In this document: piece by piece, positions 1 through 7,335 of the stretch
Numbering within the stretch: the first letter of the stretch is position 1
Layout of the letters: each line of letters opens with the position of its first letter
NCBI GenBank assembly: GCA_017889745.1
Contig: JAGGAG010000097.1
Span: 1-15,198 of the forward strand
Source of the DNA: Gemmatimonadota bacterium
Lineage (GTDB): Bacteria > Gemmatimonadota > Gemmatimonadetes > Gemmatimonadales > GWC2-71-9
Length of the DNA: 15,198 bases
Direction of reading: 5' to 3'
Made by a program: the position numbers and the translations under genes
The notes under the pieces: generated by a model
What the model saw: the letters and a program-made list of their open reading frames with translations, nothing else
Database searches by the model: none
What the model was told of the DNA's origin: nothing

Positions 1-2094
1 CTGTTCCTGGTACTTCCGCACCACATCGAGCTTGCGATCGGGGGACACCTGCGCTTCCACCGCGGTGATTCCGACCTGACGGGCGACGGCGTCGGCGGTA
101 TCGCGGCGGTCGCCGGTAATGAGGACGGTCTGCAGCCCGCGCGCGCGCAGCGCCCGGATCGCCGCGGCGCTGGTGGCGCGCACCGGATCGGCGATGGCGA
201 GCATGCCGCCGAGTGCGCCATCGACCGCAACGAACACCGGCGTGGCAGCCAGGGCCGCGTGCCCCGATGCCACCGCGTCCAGCTCGGTGGTGATCACGCC
301 GATCGAGTGCATGAAATCGGCGTTGCCGATGGCGATGCGGCGGCCGTTGACCGTGCCGGCGATGCCGCGGCCCACGGCGATCTCGAGAGCGGCCACCTGG
401 GGCAGGGTGCCGCCCGCAGGCACCGCGGTGAGCACCGCGTCGGCGAGGGGGTGCTCGCTGGCCTGCTCGACCGCCGCCGCGAACGTGACGAGCGCATCGC
501 GATCCACCGGCGAGCCGGCGGCCATGGCGACGGCCGTAACACGGGGGCGGCCCTCGGTGACCGTGCCGGTCTTGTCGAACAGCACCAGGTCGATCTTCTC
601 CCCGCGCTCGATGGCCTCGCCGCCGCGCACCAGAATGCCCAACTCGGCGCCACGGCCGGTTCCGACCATGACGGCCGTGGGTACGGCGAGCCCCATGGCA
701 CAGGGGCAGGCAATGATGAGCACGGTGACAGCCGCCACGAGGGCGTTGAGCAGGCGGGGCTCGGGCCCGGCGAAATACCAGGCCATGGCGGCCCCGATAG
801 CGATCAGCACGACCACCGGCACGAAGATGCCGGCGAGGCGGTCGGCAAGCCGCTGAATGGGCGCGCGGGTTTCCTGGGCCTCGCGAACGAGGCGGATAAT
901 GCGGGACAGTACCGAATCGGCACCGATGCGGGACACGCGCACCCGGAGCGCGCCGGTGCGGTTGACGGTGCCGCCAACGACCTCGTCTCCCACGCCGCGC
1001 TCGACGGGGACCGGCTCGCCGGTGAGCATGGACTCGTCCACCGCACCCTGGCCATCGACGATGACGCCATCGGCGGCGATGGACTCGCCGGGACGCACAC
1101 GGAACTCGTCGCCGGCCGCGAGCTGCGCGATCGGCACTTCCACGTCACCGCCGGCACGGACGAGGCGCACCGCATGGGGGCGGAGCGCCAGCAGGCGATC
1201 GAGCGCCGCTGAGGCGCGGCCCTTGGCGCGCTCCTCGAGCCACTGTCCGGTGACGATGAGCGCGATGATGCCGATTACCGCCTCGTAGTAGACCGCGGGC
1301 GCCACGTCCTGCCGCTCGAACCACGGTGCCGCAATGGTCGTCGCGATGCTGAACAGGAGCGCGGCCCCGGTTCCGAGCGCGATCAGGGTGTTCATGTCAG
1401 CGGCGCCATGCTTCGCGGCAGACCAGGCGCGCACGTAGAAATGGCGGCCGTGCACGAGCACGACCGGGAGCGTGAGCGCCAGCAGCGTCCAGCGCCAGGC
1501 GGAAGCGGGGACGGCGGCGGCGCCGGGAATCCACCGCTGCAGCAGCCTCGTGAACGGCTGCATGACGTGCATGAGCGGGTCCGTCAGCCGGTGGGCCGAT
1601 CCGCCCGGCGCTCCATCGAGCAGCATGGAGACGACCATCGCCACGGCGAAAAAGGCCAGGGGAATCCATGGCGCGACGCCCGCCGAGTGCTGGTGCACGC
1701 GGCCTGTAGCCGGCGCTGACGCGGCGGCAAGTCCCGGCGCAGTTGGGTGGTCGTGATGAGCGTGGTGATGCGTGGCCGGCACACTCTCCGGGTCGACGAT
1801 TGCGCCATACCCGGCGCTCTCGACAGCAGCCACCAGCCCCTCGGGCGACGTGACCTCCGGGTCGAAGTCGACGGCGGCAGTCTTCGTCATGAGGTTGACG
1901 TTGGCGCCGCTGACGCCGTGAGTGCGCTCGAGCACACGCTGCACGCGCGCGCTGCAGGCGGCGCAGGTCATGCCGGTCACCTCGAGACGGAGACGCTGCT
2001 GCGCAGCATCCGTCGCGGGCGGATGGTCGGGTGGGCGGGTGGACGTTCCGCTTGCGCCGGGTCCGGGATGCGTGTGCGTATGACTATCCGACAT
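1..2094 (-). CDS. copA: Copper-exporting P1B-type ATPase CopA (3' end outside window)
   Basis: ATP-driven efflux of Cu(I) across the inner membrane. The frame is open from ATG 2094 to the left edge, giving 698 codons without a stop. Visible in order: a His-containing N-terminus; one HMA domain with MTCAAC (Cys44, Cys47); a His cluster at 109-116 (HHHAHHDH); membrane helices, including an [11 protein letters not shown] segment; the actuator TGEP (358-361); the membrane metal site CPC (463-465); the phosphorylation motif DKTGT (Asp507); SEHP (546-549) in the nucleotide domain; and TGD (660-662). The GDGxND hinge and the last two helices lie beyond the edge. CPC with one HMA domain is the Cu(I) subgroup pattern; the specificity residues of the last helices cannot be checked. 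The start overlaps the copZ stop by 11 bases and has no clear Shine-Dalgarno, so translation is probably coupled to copZ. Confidence 0.95.
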   Translation of the reverse strand, partial: MSDSHTHTHPGPGASGTSTRPPDHPPATDAAQQRLRLEVTGMTCAACSARVQRVLERTHGVSGANVNLMTKTAAVDFDPEVTSPEGLVAAVESAGYGAIVDPESVPATHHHAHHDHPTAPGLAAASAPATGRVHQHSAGVAPWIPLAFFAVAMVVSMLLDGAPGGSAHRLTDPLMHVMQPFTRLLQRWIPGAAAVPASAWRWTLLALTLPVVLVHGRHFYVRAWSAAKHGAADMNTLIALGTGAALLFSIATTIAAPWFERQDVAPAVYYEAVIGIIALIVTGQWLEERAKGRASAALDRLLALRPHAVRLVRAGGDVEVPIAQLAAGDEFRVRPGESIAADGVIVDGQGAVDESMLTGEPVPVERGVGDEVVGGTVNRTGALRVRVSRIGADSVLSRIIRLVREAQETRAPIQRLADRLAGIFVPVVVLIAIGAAMAWYFAGPEPRLLNALVAAVTVLIIACPCAMGLAVPTAVMVGTGRGAELGILVRGGEAIERGEKIDLVLFDKTGTVTEGRPRVTAVAMAAGSPVDRDALVTFAAAVEQASEHPLADAVLTAVPAGGTLPQVAALEIAVGRGIAGTVNGRRIAIGNADFMHSIGVITTELDAVASGHAALAATPVFVAVDGALGGMLAIADPVRATSAAAIRALRARGLQTVLITGDRRDTADAVARQVGITAVEAQVSPDRKLDVVRKYQEQ

Positions 2095-2293
2095 GGGTGG
2101 TTTCGTATCCGGCGTCGGTTACGGCGGCGGCAATGCGCTCGGGTGTGGTGAGGGCGGGGTCGTACCGCACGTCGGCCCGACCGAGCCTTACCGATTGAAC
2201 CGTTACGCCGGGCGCGTCCTCCAGTGCGCGGAGCACGGCGCTGACGCAGTGACCGCAGGACATGCCGCTGATGGTGAGTGCGAGAGGCGTCAT
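2084..2293 (-). CDS. copZ: Copper chaperone CopZ-like HMA protein
   Basis: A small cytosolic heavy-metal-associated domain protein (69 aa) expected to bind Cu(I) and pass it to the CopA encoded next to it. The metal-binding loop is GMSCGHC, with the Cys pair in CxxC spacing, followed by the usual beta-alpha-beta-beta-alpha-beta pattern ending in DAGYE. The ATG at 2293 is preferred because GGAG lies 8 bases upstream. A GTG three codons earlier (2302) abuts that same GGAG and has no ribosome site of its own. The stop TAG lies inside copA's first codons, so the two genes form an operon with copZ first. Length and motif are typical. Copper is inferred from the partner gene; the domain alone would also fit other soft metals. 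Confidence 0.9.
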   Translation of the reverse strand: MTPLALTISGMSCGHCVSAVLRALEDAPGVTVQSVRLGRADVRYDPALTTPERIAAAVTDAGYETTHVG

Positions 2294-2322
2294 GTGATTC
2301 ACTCCGGTGAGACGCTGATCTG

Positions 2323-2351
2323 AATATAGGGGGAGGGGGTATTATGCGCAA
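2323..2351 (-). promoter_or_regulatory. Candidate sigma70 promoter of copZ-copA
   Basis: Read on the minus strand, TTGCGC (2351-2346), a 17-base spacer and TATATT (2328-2323) lie just upstream of copZ. The -10 matches the consensus at 5 of 6 bases, the -35 at only 3 of 6. The spacer contains two runs of five C separated by one T, giving a near mirror-symmetric pyrimidine tract between the promoter elements. A weak -35 with an unusual spacer fits a promoter that needs an activator or is held by a repressor. No inverted repeat was found in it, so no regulator family can be named. Confidence 0.5.
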
Positions 2352-2455
2352 GACGCGGCAGCGAACTGCCCGACACATGTTTCCAGCCATTGCCCCGCAA
2401 CGGCTAAGGCGTTGTCATGCTGTAGCTTACGGTGAGTGCACGCCTCGGCATACGT

Positions 2456-2476
2456 CATGCACCTGCGGGGTGCATG
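2456..2476 (+). promoter_or_regulatory. Inverted repeat covering the start codon of the GAF protein gene
   Basis: CATGCACC and GGTGCATG form perfect 8-base arms around the 5-base loop TGCGG. The preferred ATG (2474-2476) is the end of the right arm. In RNA the hairpin would bury the start codon; in DNA it could be an operator. No Shine-Dalgarno is evident upstream of this ATG. The role is inferred only from position and symmetry. Confidence 0.4.
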
Positions 2477-3943
2477 CATATCAACCTCGGCGAACTCGTG
2501 GTGCCGGTGCCTGGTCCGGAGGAATCGCTGCGCGAGACCACCGTGCTCACGACGTGGTACGAAGCGTTGAGCAACGTGGTCGGCGTGGAGATCCCCCACG
2601 ACCTGCTCGCGATCTGGCACTTTCCGGTGTCAGGCGGTTCCGCGCTGGTGGGACCCGCGGCGCTCGCGGAGGATGAGCTCCGGGTGCCGCTGCCGGCGCC
2701 GCGCATCGGCGCGCCGCAGCTGGCGCTGCTCGAAGCGGTGATCCGTGACGCCGGGTACGGTTCAGTTTCATGCTTCGCCTGCCGCACCGAGCGCGATGAC
2801 GTCGGCCTGCTGCTGGTCGCGTCGTTCGCTCCCGGGATGCATGACGCCGAGACGCGCCGGCGGCTGGCAGCGGTGGCGCGCCGCATCGCCCCGACCCTTG
2901 GCCGCCTGGCCGACCCCGAACGGCCGGATGCCGAGCCCAGTCCGGAGACGCGCGTCCTCGACGCGCTGGGCGCGGCGACGCGACAGGCTCACACGCCGCG
3001 GGGGTTCGCGCGCGGCACCAGTGCTGCGCTCGACCGGCTGATTCCACATGAGCGGCTCGACATCTTCGTCCCGGGCGCGTCGCCTGAACAGGTATACCGG
3101 CTGAGCGCGCACGAAGATGGCGGGCTCTGGAGCGACAGTTCGCTCATCGTGCCTCGAGACCTGCTCGATCCCTCCACGGCGTTCGGCGGGCGGGACTGCG
3201 TGCTGCTGAGCGACGCCCTCGTGGAGGCGGGGTGGACGGGCTGGGCCGAGTGCGACCGCGGTAGTGCGGTCCGGTCCGCGCTTGGCGTCCGCCTCGTCGT
3301 GGCGGAGCGACTGGTGGGGTACTTGCTCCTGGGTGGTGGCGCGGTCGGGGTCTATGATGCGCACGACGCCGAGCTGCTGAATCGCCTCGCGCCGTGGATC
3401 GCGGGACGGGTGGAAGCGCTGGTGCAGTCGCACCAGCTCAGGATCATCCGGGCACAGCTGGGCTCGGCCAACGCCATCCCGACGCAATTGCGGCGCATGG
3501 CGACCATCCTGGCGACGGTGCCGGACTTCTCCACCGGCTTGCGGGAGTACATGGCCGAAGCTACCGCGCTGCTGCCGTTCCATCGGGTGCGCCTGGCGCT
3601 GCGGACCGAGCAGCCGGACCGCGTGGTGCTGCTGGTGCCCGGGGATCACCGGCATCTCGGCGAGATTGCGTCGACGCCGGTGGGCAACACGGTGGTGAGC
3701 CGGGTCATTTCCGGCGAGGTGCCCCATGGGGTGATGGGTGCCGGCGCGGAAATCGAACTGGTGTTTCCGCTCCGCGCCGGGGGCAACATCAGCGGAGCAC
3801 TCGTCCTCACCACGGGCGCGGCGGACGCGTTCACGAGGCTGCACCTGGCGATGGCGCAGCAGGTGGCGGACGGAATTGCCCCCTGGGTCGAGCTGCTGCG
3901 CCGGGCGGCACCGACGGAGGCGAGCTTTCCGCGGATCTCCTGA
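2474..3943 (+). CDS. Protein with three tandem GAF-like domains, no output domain
   Basis: A 489-aa soluble protein without signal peptide or membrane helices. Three repeated alpha/beta modules can be read at about residues 15-145, 165-320 and 330-480. Each has the GAF layout: an N-terminal helix, a beta-strand core with phrases such as VRLVVAERLVGYLLLGG or LVFPLRAGGNISGALVL, and a closing amphipathic helix ending in IAPxxxxL or IAxxVEAL. No histidine kinase, GGDEF, HTH or phosphatase part follows, so the ligand and output are unknown. It could act by protein-protein contact. The ATG at 2474 was chosen because the folded part begins there; an in-frame GTG at 2432 would add 14 unremarkable residues. 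It is divergent from copZ-copA and separated from the next gene by a terminator, so it is probably monocistronic. The GAF assignment comes from pattern reading and is less certain for the first module. Confidence 0.75.
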   Translation: MHINLGELVVPVPGPEESLRETTVLTTWYEALSNVVGVEIPHDLLAIWHFPVSGGSALVGPAALAEDELRVPLPAPRIGAPQLALLEAVIRDAGYGSVSCFACRTERDDVGLLLVASFAPGMHDAETRRRLAAVARRIAPTLGRLADPERPDAEPSPETRVLDALGAATRQAHTPRGFARGTSAALDRLIPHERLDIFVPGASPEQVYRLSAHEDGGLWSDSSLIVPRDLLDPSTAFGGRDCVLLSDALVEAGWTGWAECDRGSAVRSALGVRLVVAERLVGYLLLGGGAVGVYDAHDAELLNRLAPWIAGRVEALVQSHQLRIIRAQLGSANAIPTQLRRMATILATVPDFSTGLREYMAEATALLPFHRVRLALRTEQPDRVVLLVPGDHRHLGEIASTPVGNTVVSRVISGEVPHGVMGAGAEIELVFPLRAGGNISGALVLTTGAADAFTRLHLAMAQQVADGIAPWVELLRRAAPTEASFPRIS

Positions 3944-4060
3944 GATCATCCGCCGATGCATCACACTCCACCGGACGGCTGCCCTTCACCGGTGCTGCTC
4001 ACCCCCGAACCTGGATCGAGTCTTCGAGATGAGATTGTAGCGGGTGAAGCCATGAGCAAA

Positions 4061-4094
4061 CGAAAGGGGCGGCCAGTCATGGCCGCCCCTTTCG
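4061..4094. terminator. Rho-independent-like hairpin between convergent genes
   Basis: Perfect 15-base arms, CGAAAGGGGCGGCCA and its complement, flank the loop GTCA. The arm ends carry A and T runs, so either strand gives a GC stem with a short T-rich tail (CTTTCG, then TTTG in the minus direction). It lies 15 bases past the stop of the minus-strand NTF2-like gene and 117 bases past the stop of the plus-strand GAF gene, so it probably ends both transcripts. The 3944-4060 stretch before it shows nothing else. Confidence 0.8.
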
Positions 4095-4109
4095 CTCGCG
4101 GGCGATGAC

Positions 4110-4601
4110 TCACCTGCCCGAGTCCAGATGCCACGAGGGGTGCACCCAGTGCCCCTCGTGCCGCTGGAACACTTCCGTTGCCCGGCCCGACTGGCGCGTC
4201 ACGATTCCATCGTACTCAAACTCGACCACATACAGGCTGTACACGACGGCAACGTCGCCGAAGAGCTGGATCTCCGTGTGAGGGAAGTCCAGCGCGACCA
4301 GCCGGCCCCCGTGGGACGCGACGCCGGCCGCATCGGCGAGCGTGCCGGCGCGATCAAGCCAGATGCTTCCGCCCCAGCCGATTGCGATGAAATTGGGTGG
4401 AAAGAGCCGCGCCATGATGGCCTGGTCGTTGGCGAAGTAGGCGCGCCATGCGGTGTCCCGGATGGCGACAATCTGCCGCTCGATGCCCGGATCGACGTGC
4501 GTGATCTGCGGCAGGGGGACTGGCGCCGAGTCCTGCGCAATGACGGCTCCGGGGAACACCAATGCCGCGATCGCGATCGCAGGGGTGAACAGCCGACGCA
4601 T
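4110..4601 (-). CDS. Secreted NTF2/SnoaL-like (DUF4440-type) protein
   Basis: A 163-aa protein with a signal peptide (MRR, hydrophobic stretch, cleavage likely after VIA before QDS at about residues 22-23). The mature part has the cone-fold pattern of small SnoaL/DUF4440 proteins: an early helix with AWRAYFANDQAIMARLFPPNFIAIG, then strands including HTEIQLFGDVAVVYSLYVVEF, and a final RHEGHWVHPSWHLD. The late HWxxxxWHLD segment resembles the end of many NTF2-like proteins, which often bind or turn over small hydrophobic molecules. No specific reaction can be given. ATG 4601 has GGAG 9 bases upstream and follows the S46 peptidase stop by 15 bases, so the two are almost certainly co-transcribed. 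Export to the periplasm would put it with the peptidase. Confidence 0.8.
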   Translation of the reverse strand: MRRLFTPAIAIAALVFPGAVIAQDSAPVPLPQITHVDPGIERQIVAIRDTAWRAYFANDQAIMARLFPPNFIAIGWGGSIWLDRAGTLADAAGVASHGGRLVALDFPHTEIQLFGDVAVVYSLYVVEFEYDGIVTRQSGRATEVFQRHEGHWVHPSWHLDSGR

Positions 4602-4616
4602 TCTCGATCGTCTCCG

Positions 4617-6666
4617 TCAGTTCGGCGTGGCCGTCAGTTCGTCCGCAATCCGCTTTGCGTCGTATACGCTGCGCAGTGCCTCCACGATGGCGCGCGAGTC
4701 GAGGTAGACCGCGCGCGCCTGGTACTCGGTGAAGAGGAAGCGGTTGGGGAGCTGTTCGATGTTGCCGTCGAAGATCAGGCCCACCACCTCGGCATCCCGG
4801 TTGATGACCGGACTGCCTGAATTGCCGCCGATGATGTCGTTGGTGGACGCCACGTTGTAGGGCGTGGCGAGGGTGATGGAATCCCTTCGCTGCTGCCAGC
4901 GTTCCGGCAGCGTCCACGCGCCGGCGGACTCGAAGCCGATGCTCCGGTCGTAGAGCCCGTAGGGTGATGCGCAGCGAGAAGGTGGCGTCGGGGGCTACGC
5001 TGTTGCCATAGGTGGCGAGCAGCGCCCGCGCGATGAGCTCGGTGGCGGCGCTCTCGCGGCTCGCCAGCGCCTGCACCTGCTTCGTCATGCTGCGGTCGAG
5101 GGGGTCGATGACGCGCGCGAGCACGATGAACGGATCCTTCGACGCGGCGATACCCGCGGCACCGGCGGTGAACAGGGCGACCCGCTGCTCCGGGCTGATG
5201 AGGGTGGTGGACGCGAGCATGGCGTCGGCCGCGGCCGCGGGTGTCCGACCACCGAGCGCGGCGCGCCGGAGTGGATCGGTGGCAGGCAGCTCCTTCTCGA
5301 TGGCGCCGAACCATGCCGTGAGCCACATGCGCTCGGCGACGGTGTCGATCGGCGCACCGGCCACCATGGCGATCTCGAGCTGCTTCCGGTTGGCGTCCTT
5401 GTAGGCGGGGAGCCGTGACGAGTCGGGCCTTGCCGCTTCCTCGTTATACCGCACGAACATGCCGGCGATGGGAATGAGCCGGCTCTGGTCGGCCTGGAAC
5501 GTGTAATAGCGCCGCCGCACCGCGGTGGCACGCAGTTGCTGCTGCACGAGAGCCACCTCGCTCCAGGCCCTTCCGTACTTGAGCTGGTACGAGGAATTGG
5601 CCGCGACGCGCTTCCTGAAATCCGCTTCCCAGGCGCGCTTCTGCGCCATGAGGAGGGGATCGAGCAGCCCCGACTGATAGCCACCGATTGCCTTCCGGGA
5701 ATTCTGGAGGCCGAAGTACTGGTTGCGGAGCGCCTTGGCGCGCTCATCCGACAGCGCGGAAAGCTGCTCGATGACGCCGATGCGGCGGTCGAGGGTCGCC
5801 AGTTGCGCCGGATACGCCACTTCCTTGAGGTAGCTGAGCTGCGAGATCGTGTTGAGCCGGCCGGTGGAGCCGGGGTTGCCGATGACGAAGATGAGGTCGT
5901 CCTCCCTGGCGCCGGCCTTGCTCCACGCGAAGTGGTGCTCGATGGCGGCGGGCTTGCCGTCTACATAGGCCCGCACGAACGACATGTCGATGTCATAGCG
6001 GGGATACGTGAAGTTGTCGGGGTCACCGCCGAAGAAGGCCATCTGGCTCTCGGGGGCCATGACGAGGCGCACATCGGTGAACCGGCGGAAGCGGTAGAGC
6101 TTGTACTGGCCGCCGCGATAGAGGGTCACCACCTGGCAAAAGGCGTCGGCCAGCGCCGCGCTGCACTCCTTCTCGATCGTGGCGATGGCGCCTGCGCGGA
6201 GCGCCGCCGCCGCCTCGGGCTTCGCGCCGCCGACGGCGCCCTGCACCCTCGCCGTGACGTCCGTGATCTCCTGCAACTGGTCGAGGAAGACGGTCTTGCA
6301 CCGGCGTTCATCGGCCATGGTGGGGGCGACGAAGCCATTGGCGAGGAGGTCCTCACCCGTCTGGTTGACGCTCTCGATGCACTCGCGGGCGCAGTGGTGG
6401 TTGGTCATCACCAGGCCCTGGCCCGACACGAACGACGCCGAGCAGTTCCCGGCGTAGCGGAGGGCGGAGAGGCGCGCGTGGTCGAGCCAGCCGGACGCGG
6501 GCTGGAAACCGTAGCGCGTGTTCCAGTACTCCAGGGGCGGAACATCGAATTGCCACATCTTCCCGGTTTCGAGGCCGGGGTACTCCTTCGGCGAAGCCTG
6601 CTGCGCCGGCGCTGGGGCTGCGGCGAACAGGAGGGCGGCGAGTACCAGGGATGAGCGGATCCGCAC
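4617..6666 (-). pseudogene. S46 dipeptidyl-peptidase (DPP7-like), broken by one frameshift
   Basis: A periplasmic serine exopeptidase that removes dipeptides from peptide N-termini. GTG 6666 has GAGGA 7 bases upstream; a signal peptide ends near PAPAQQ (about residue 22). The catalytic His region is TNHHC (His90/His91), the Asp lies in YPRYDIDMSF (probably Asp227), and GNPGSTGR follows. After LRIT at residue 568 the frame is lost: three identical bases at 4962-4964 (CCC on the coding strand) appear to be one too many. Removing one gives a continuous reading (LRITYGLYDRS) through GGNSGSP, catalytic Ser616, to the TGA at 4617, 682 aa in all and near normal for S46. The S1 region reads IFDGN: Gly as in DPP7, rather than the Arg of DPP11, so hydrophobic or broad P1 preference is expected. 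As written, the product would lack the nucleophile. It may be a real pseudogene, phase variation or a sequencing error. Confidence 0.88.
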
Positions 6667-6698
6667 GACGAGTCCTCGAGGATTGATGATGAGCCTGC

Positions 6699-6728
6699 AA
6701 TATGGGGCGTGGGCCGCGCCGGTGTGAA
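6699..6728 (-). promoter_or_regulatory. Weak candidate promoter of the peptidase operon
   Basis: Read on the minus strand, TTCACA (6728-6723) matches TTGACA at 5 of 6 bases. It is followed by an 18-base GC-rich spacer and CATATT (6704-6699), 4 of 6 to TATAAT. Transcription would start about 25 bases before the GTG at 6666. The ArsR-type site at 6744-6761 lies just upstream, so it may or may not affect this promoter. Confidence 0.35.
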
Positions 6729-6743
6729 GCGGCGGCCTGCACC

Positions 6744-6761
6744 ACTATATTACCACATAGT
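6744..6761. promoter_or_regulatory. Putative ArsR operator upstream of arsR
   Basis: ACTATAT-TACC-ACATAGT is an imperfect 7+4+7 palindrome (6 of 7 pairs) centred 32 bases before the arsR ATG. Read on the minus strand it is ACTATGTGGTAATATAGT. It matches the core of the efflux-operon operator at 13191-13208, ACTATATGGTTATATAGT, at 16 of 18 bases. AT-rich palindromes of this size, close to the regulated promoter, are usual for the ArsR/SmtB family. It suggests autoregulation. TATATT at 6746-6751 could be the -10, but no good -35 was found. Confidence 0.72.
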
Positions 6762-6784
6762 CATGGAGCAGGAGATCGGTGGTC

Positions 6785-7111
6785 ATGGTCGAGTTGAGTG
6801 AAGCCAATGCCCAGTTCATCGCCGAGCGGTTCAAGGCCCTCGGGGACCCGATGCGGCTGCGCCTGCTGCAGGCACTGCGCGCCGGGGAGCGCTCGGTGGG
6901 TGAACTGGCGGAGCGCACCGGTGGCGGCCAGGCGAACGTGTCGAAGCACCTCCAGGTGCTCCTGCAGCAGGGGTACGTCGACCGGCGCAAGGAGGGCACC
7001 ACGAGCTGGTACCGCATCACCGACCCGGAGGTCTTCACGATGTGCAACCTGGTGTGTGGCGGGCTGGAGGAGGAGCTTGGCCGCAAGCGCAAGCTCCTCC
7101 GCCGCCGCTAG
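6785..7111 (+). CDS. ArsR/SmtB-family transcriptional repressor
   Basis: A 108-aa dimeric winged-helix DNA-binding protein. FKALGDPMRLRLLQAL near the N-terminus is the classic ArsR alpha-2 segment; the recognition helix region is GGGQANVSKHLQVLLQQGYV and the wing is RRKEGTTSWYRI. The alpha-3 metal motif of ArsR/SmtB (ELCVC) is absent: the equivalent here is RSVGELAERTG, without Cys. The only cysteines are Cys87 and Cys91 in FTMCNLVCGG near the start of the last helix, a CxxxC pair that could form a disulfide or polysulfide bridge or hold a soft metal. ATG 6785 has GGAG 10 bases upstream; an in-frame GTG at 6779 is too close to it. The gene ends 2 bases from the end of the pump operon on the other strand, and matching operator-like sites lie before both transcripts. 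Confidence 0.9.
   Translation: MVELSEANAQFIAERFKALGDPMRLRLLQALRAGERSVGELAERTGGGQANVSKHLQVLLQQGYVDRRKEGTTSWYRITDPEVFTMCNLVCGGLEEELGRKRKLLRRR
7069..7100. other. Perfect inverted repeat in the 3' end of arsR
   Basis: GGAGGAGCTTG and CAAGCTCCTCC, 11-base perfect arms with a 10-base loop, lie within the last codons of arsR and 14 bases beyond the stop of the minus-strand DUF2892 gene. It could slow or end transcription at this tail-to-tail junction, but no T run follows on either strand. It could also be a chance result of Glu-rich and Arg/Leu-rich codons. Confidence 0.35.
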
Positions 7112-7113
7112 GA

Positions 7114-7320
7114 TCACGCCTTCCGGGGCGTGCAGCCGAACAAGCCGGCACGGCCGAGGATCCGCTCGAGGGGGCAGAAGCCGGTCAGGCTCGACTGGAA
7201 GAGGTTGAAGCCCACGAAGGCGGTGAACCACAGCCAGGCCGGGTGCACCCAGACGGCCAGCGCCACCGACGTCATCACGAAGATCCCGGCAATCCGCCGG
7301 ATCACGGCATCATTGCACAT
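7114..7320 (-). CDS. DUF2892 (YgaP-like transmembrane domain) protein
   Basis: A 68-aa inner-membrane protein with two hydrophobic segments separated by HPAWLWF: IAGIFVMTSVALAVWV, then FTAFVGFNLFQSSL, followed by the family signature TGFCPLERIL and GLFGC. DUF2892 is the membrane part attached to rhodanese in E. coli YgaP and is often found alone beside sulfur and thiol genes. Its role is unclear; the Cys of GFCP may take part in sulfur or thiol chemistry. The ribosome site is strong (GGAGGT, 5 bases from ATG 7320). It is the last gene of the efflux operon, 15 bases after the PII-like gene. Its presence is the main hint that the operon answers to sulfur species. Confidence 0.85.
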   Translation of the reverse strand: MCNDAVIRRIAGIFVMTSVALAVWVHPAWLWFTAFVGFNLFQSSLTGFCPLERILGRAGLFGCTPRKA

Positions 7321-7335
7321 CTTGCACCTCCAGAA

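Noticed and set aside
2329..2345. CsoR-type operator in the copZ promoter
   Set aside because: CsoR sites are inverted (TACCC facing GGGTA); here both runs are C on the same strand.
2768..3964. 398-codon minus-strand frame opposite the GAF protein
   Set aside because: No recognisable domain and Arg/His-rich; a shadow of the plus-strand gene, which shows coherent alpha/beta modules.
4354..6666. 770-codon open frame on the minus strand as one protein
   Set aside because: After about residue 568 it becomes low-complexity Arg/His-rich text and runs through the stop of the peptidase into the NTF2-like gene in the wrong frame; the conserved S46 C-terminus lies in the other frame.
6785..7111. Arsenic- or cadmium-sensing ArsR with alpha-3 Cys site
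   Set aside because: The ELCVC-type motif is absent, and no arsenate reductase, ArsB/Acr3 or CadA gene is next to it.
7115..7132. CACGCC-TTCCGG-GGCGTG as a terminator
   Set aside because: The stem has only six pairs, lies within the DUF2892 coding end and has no T run.
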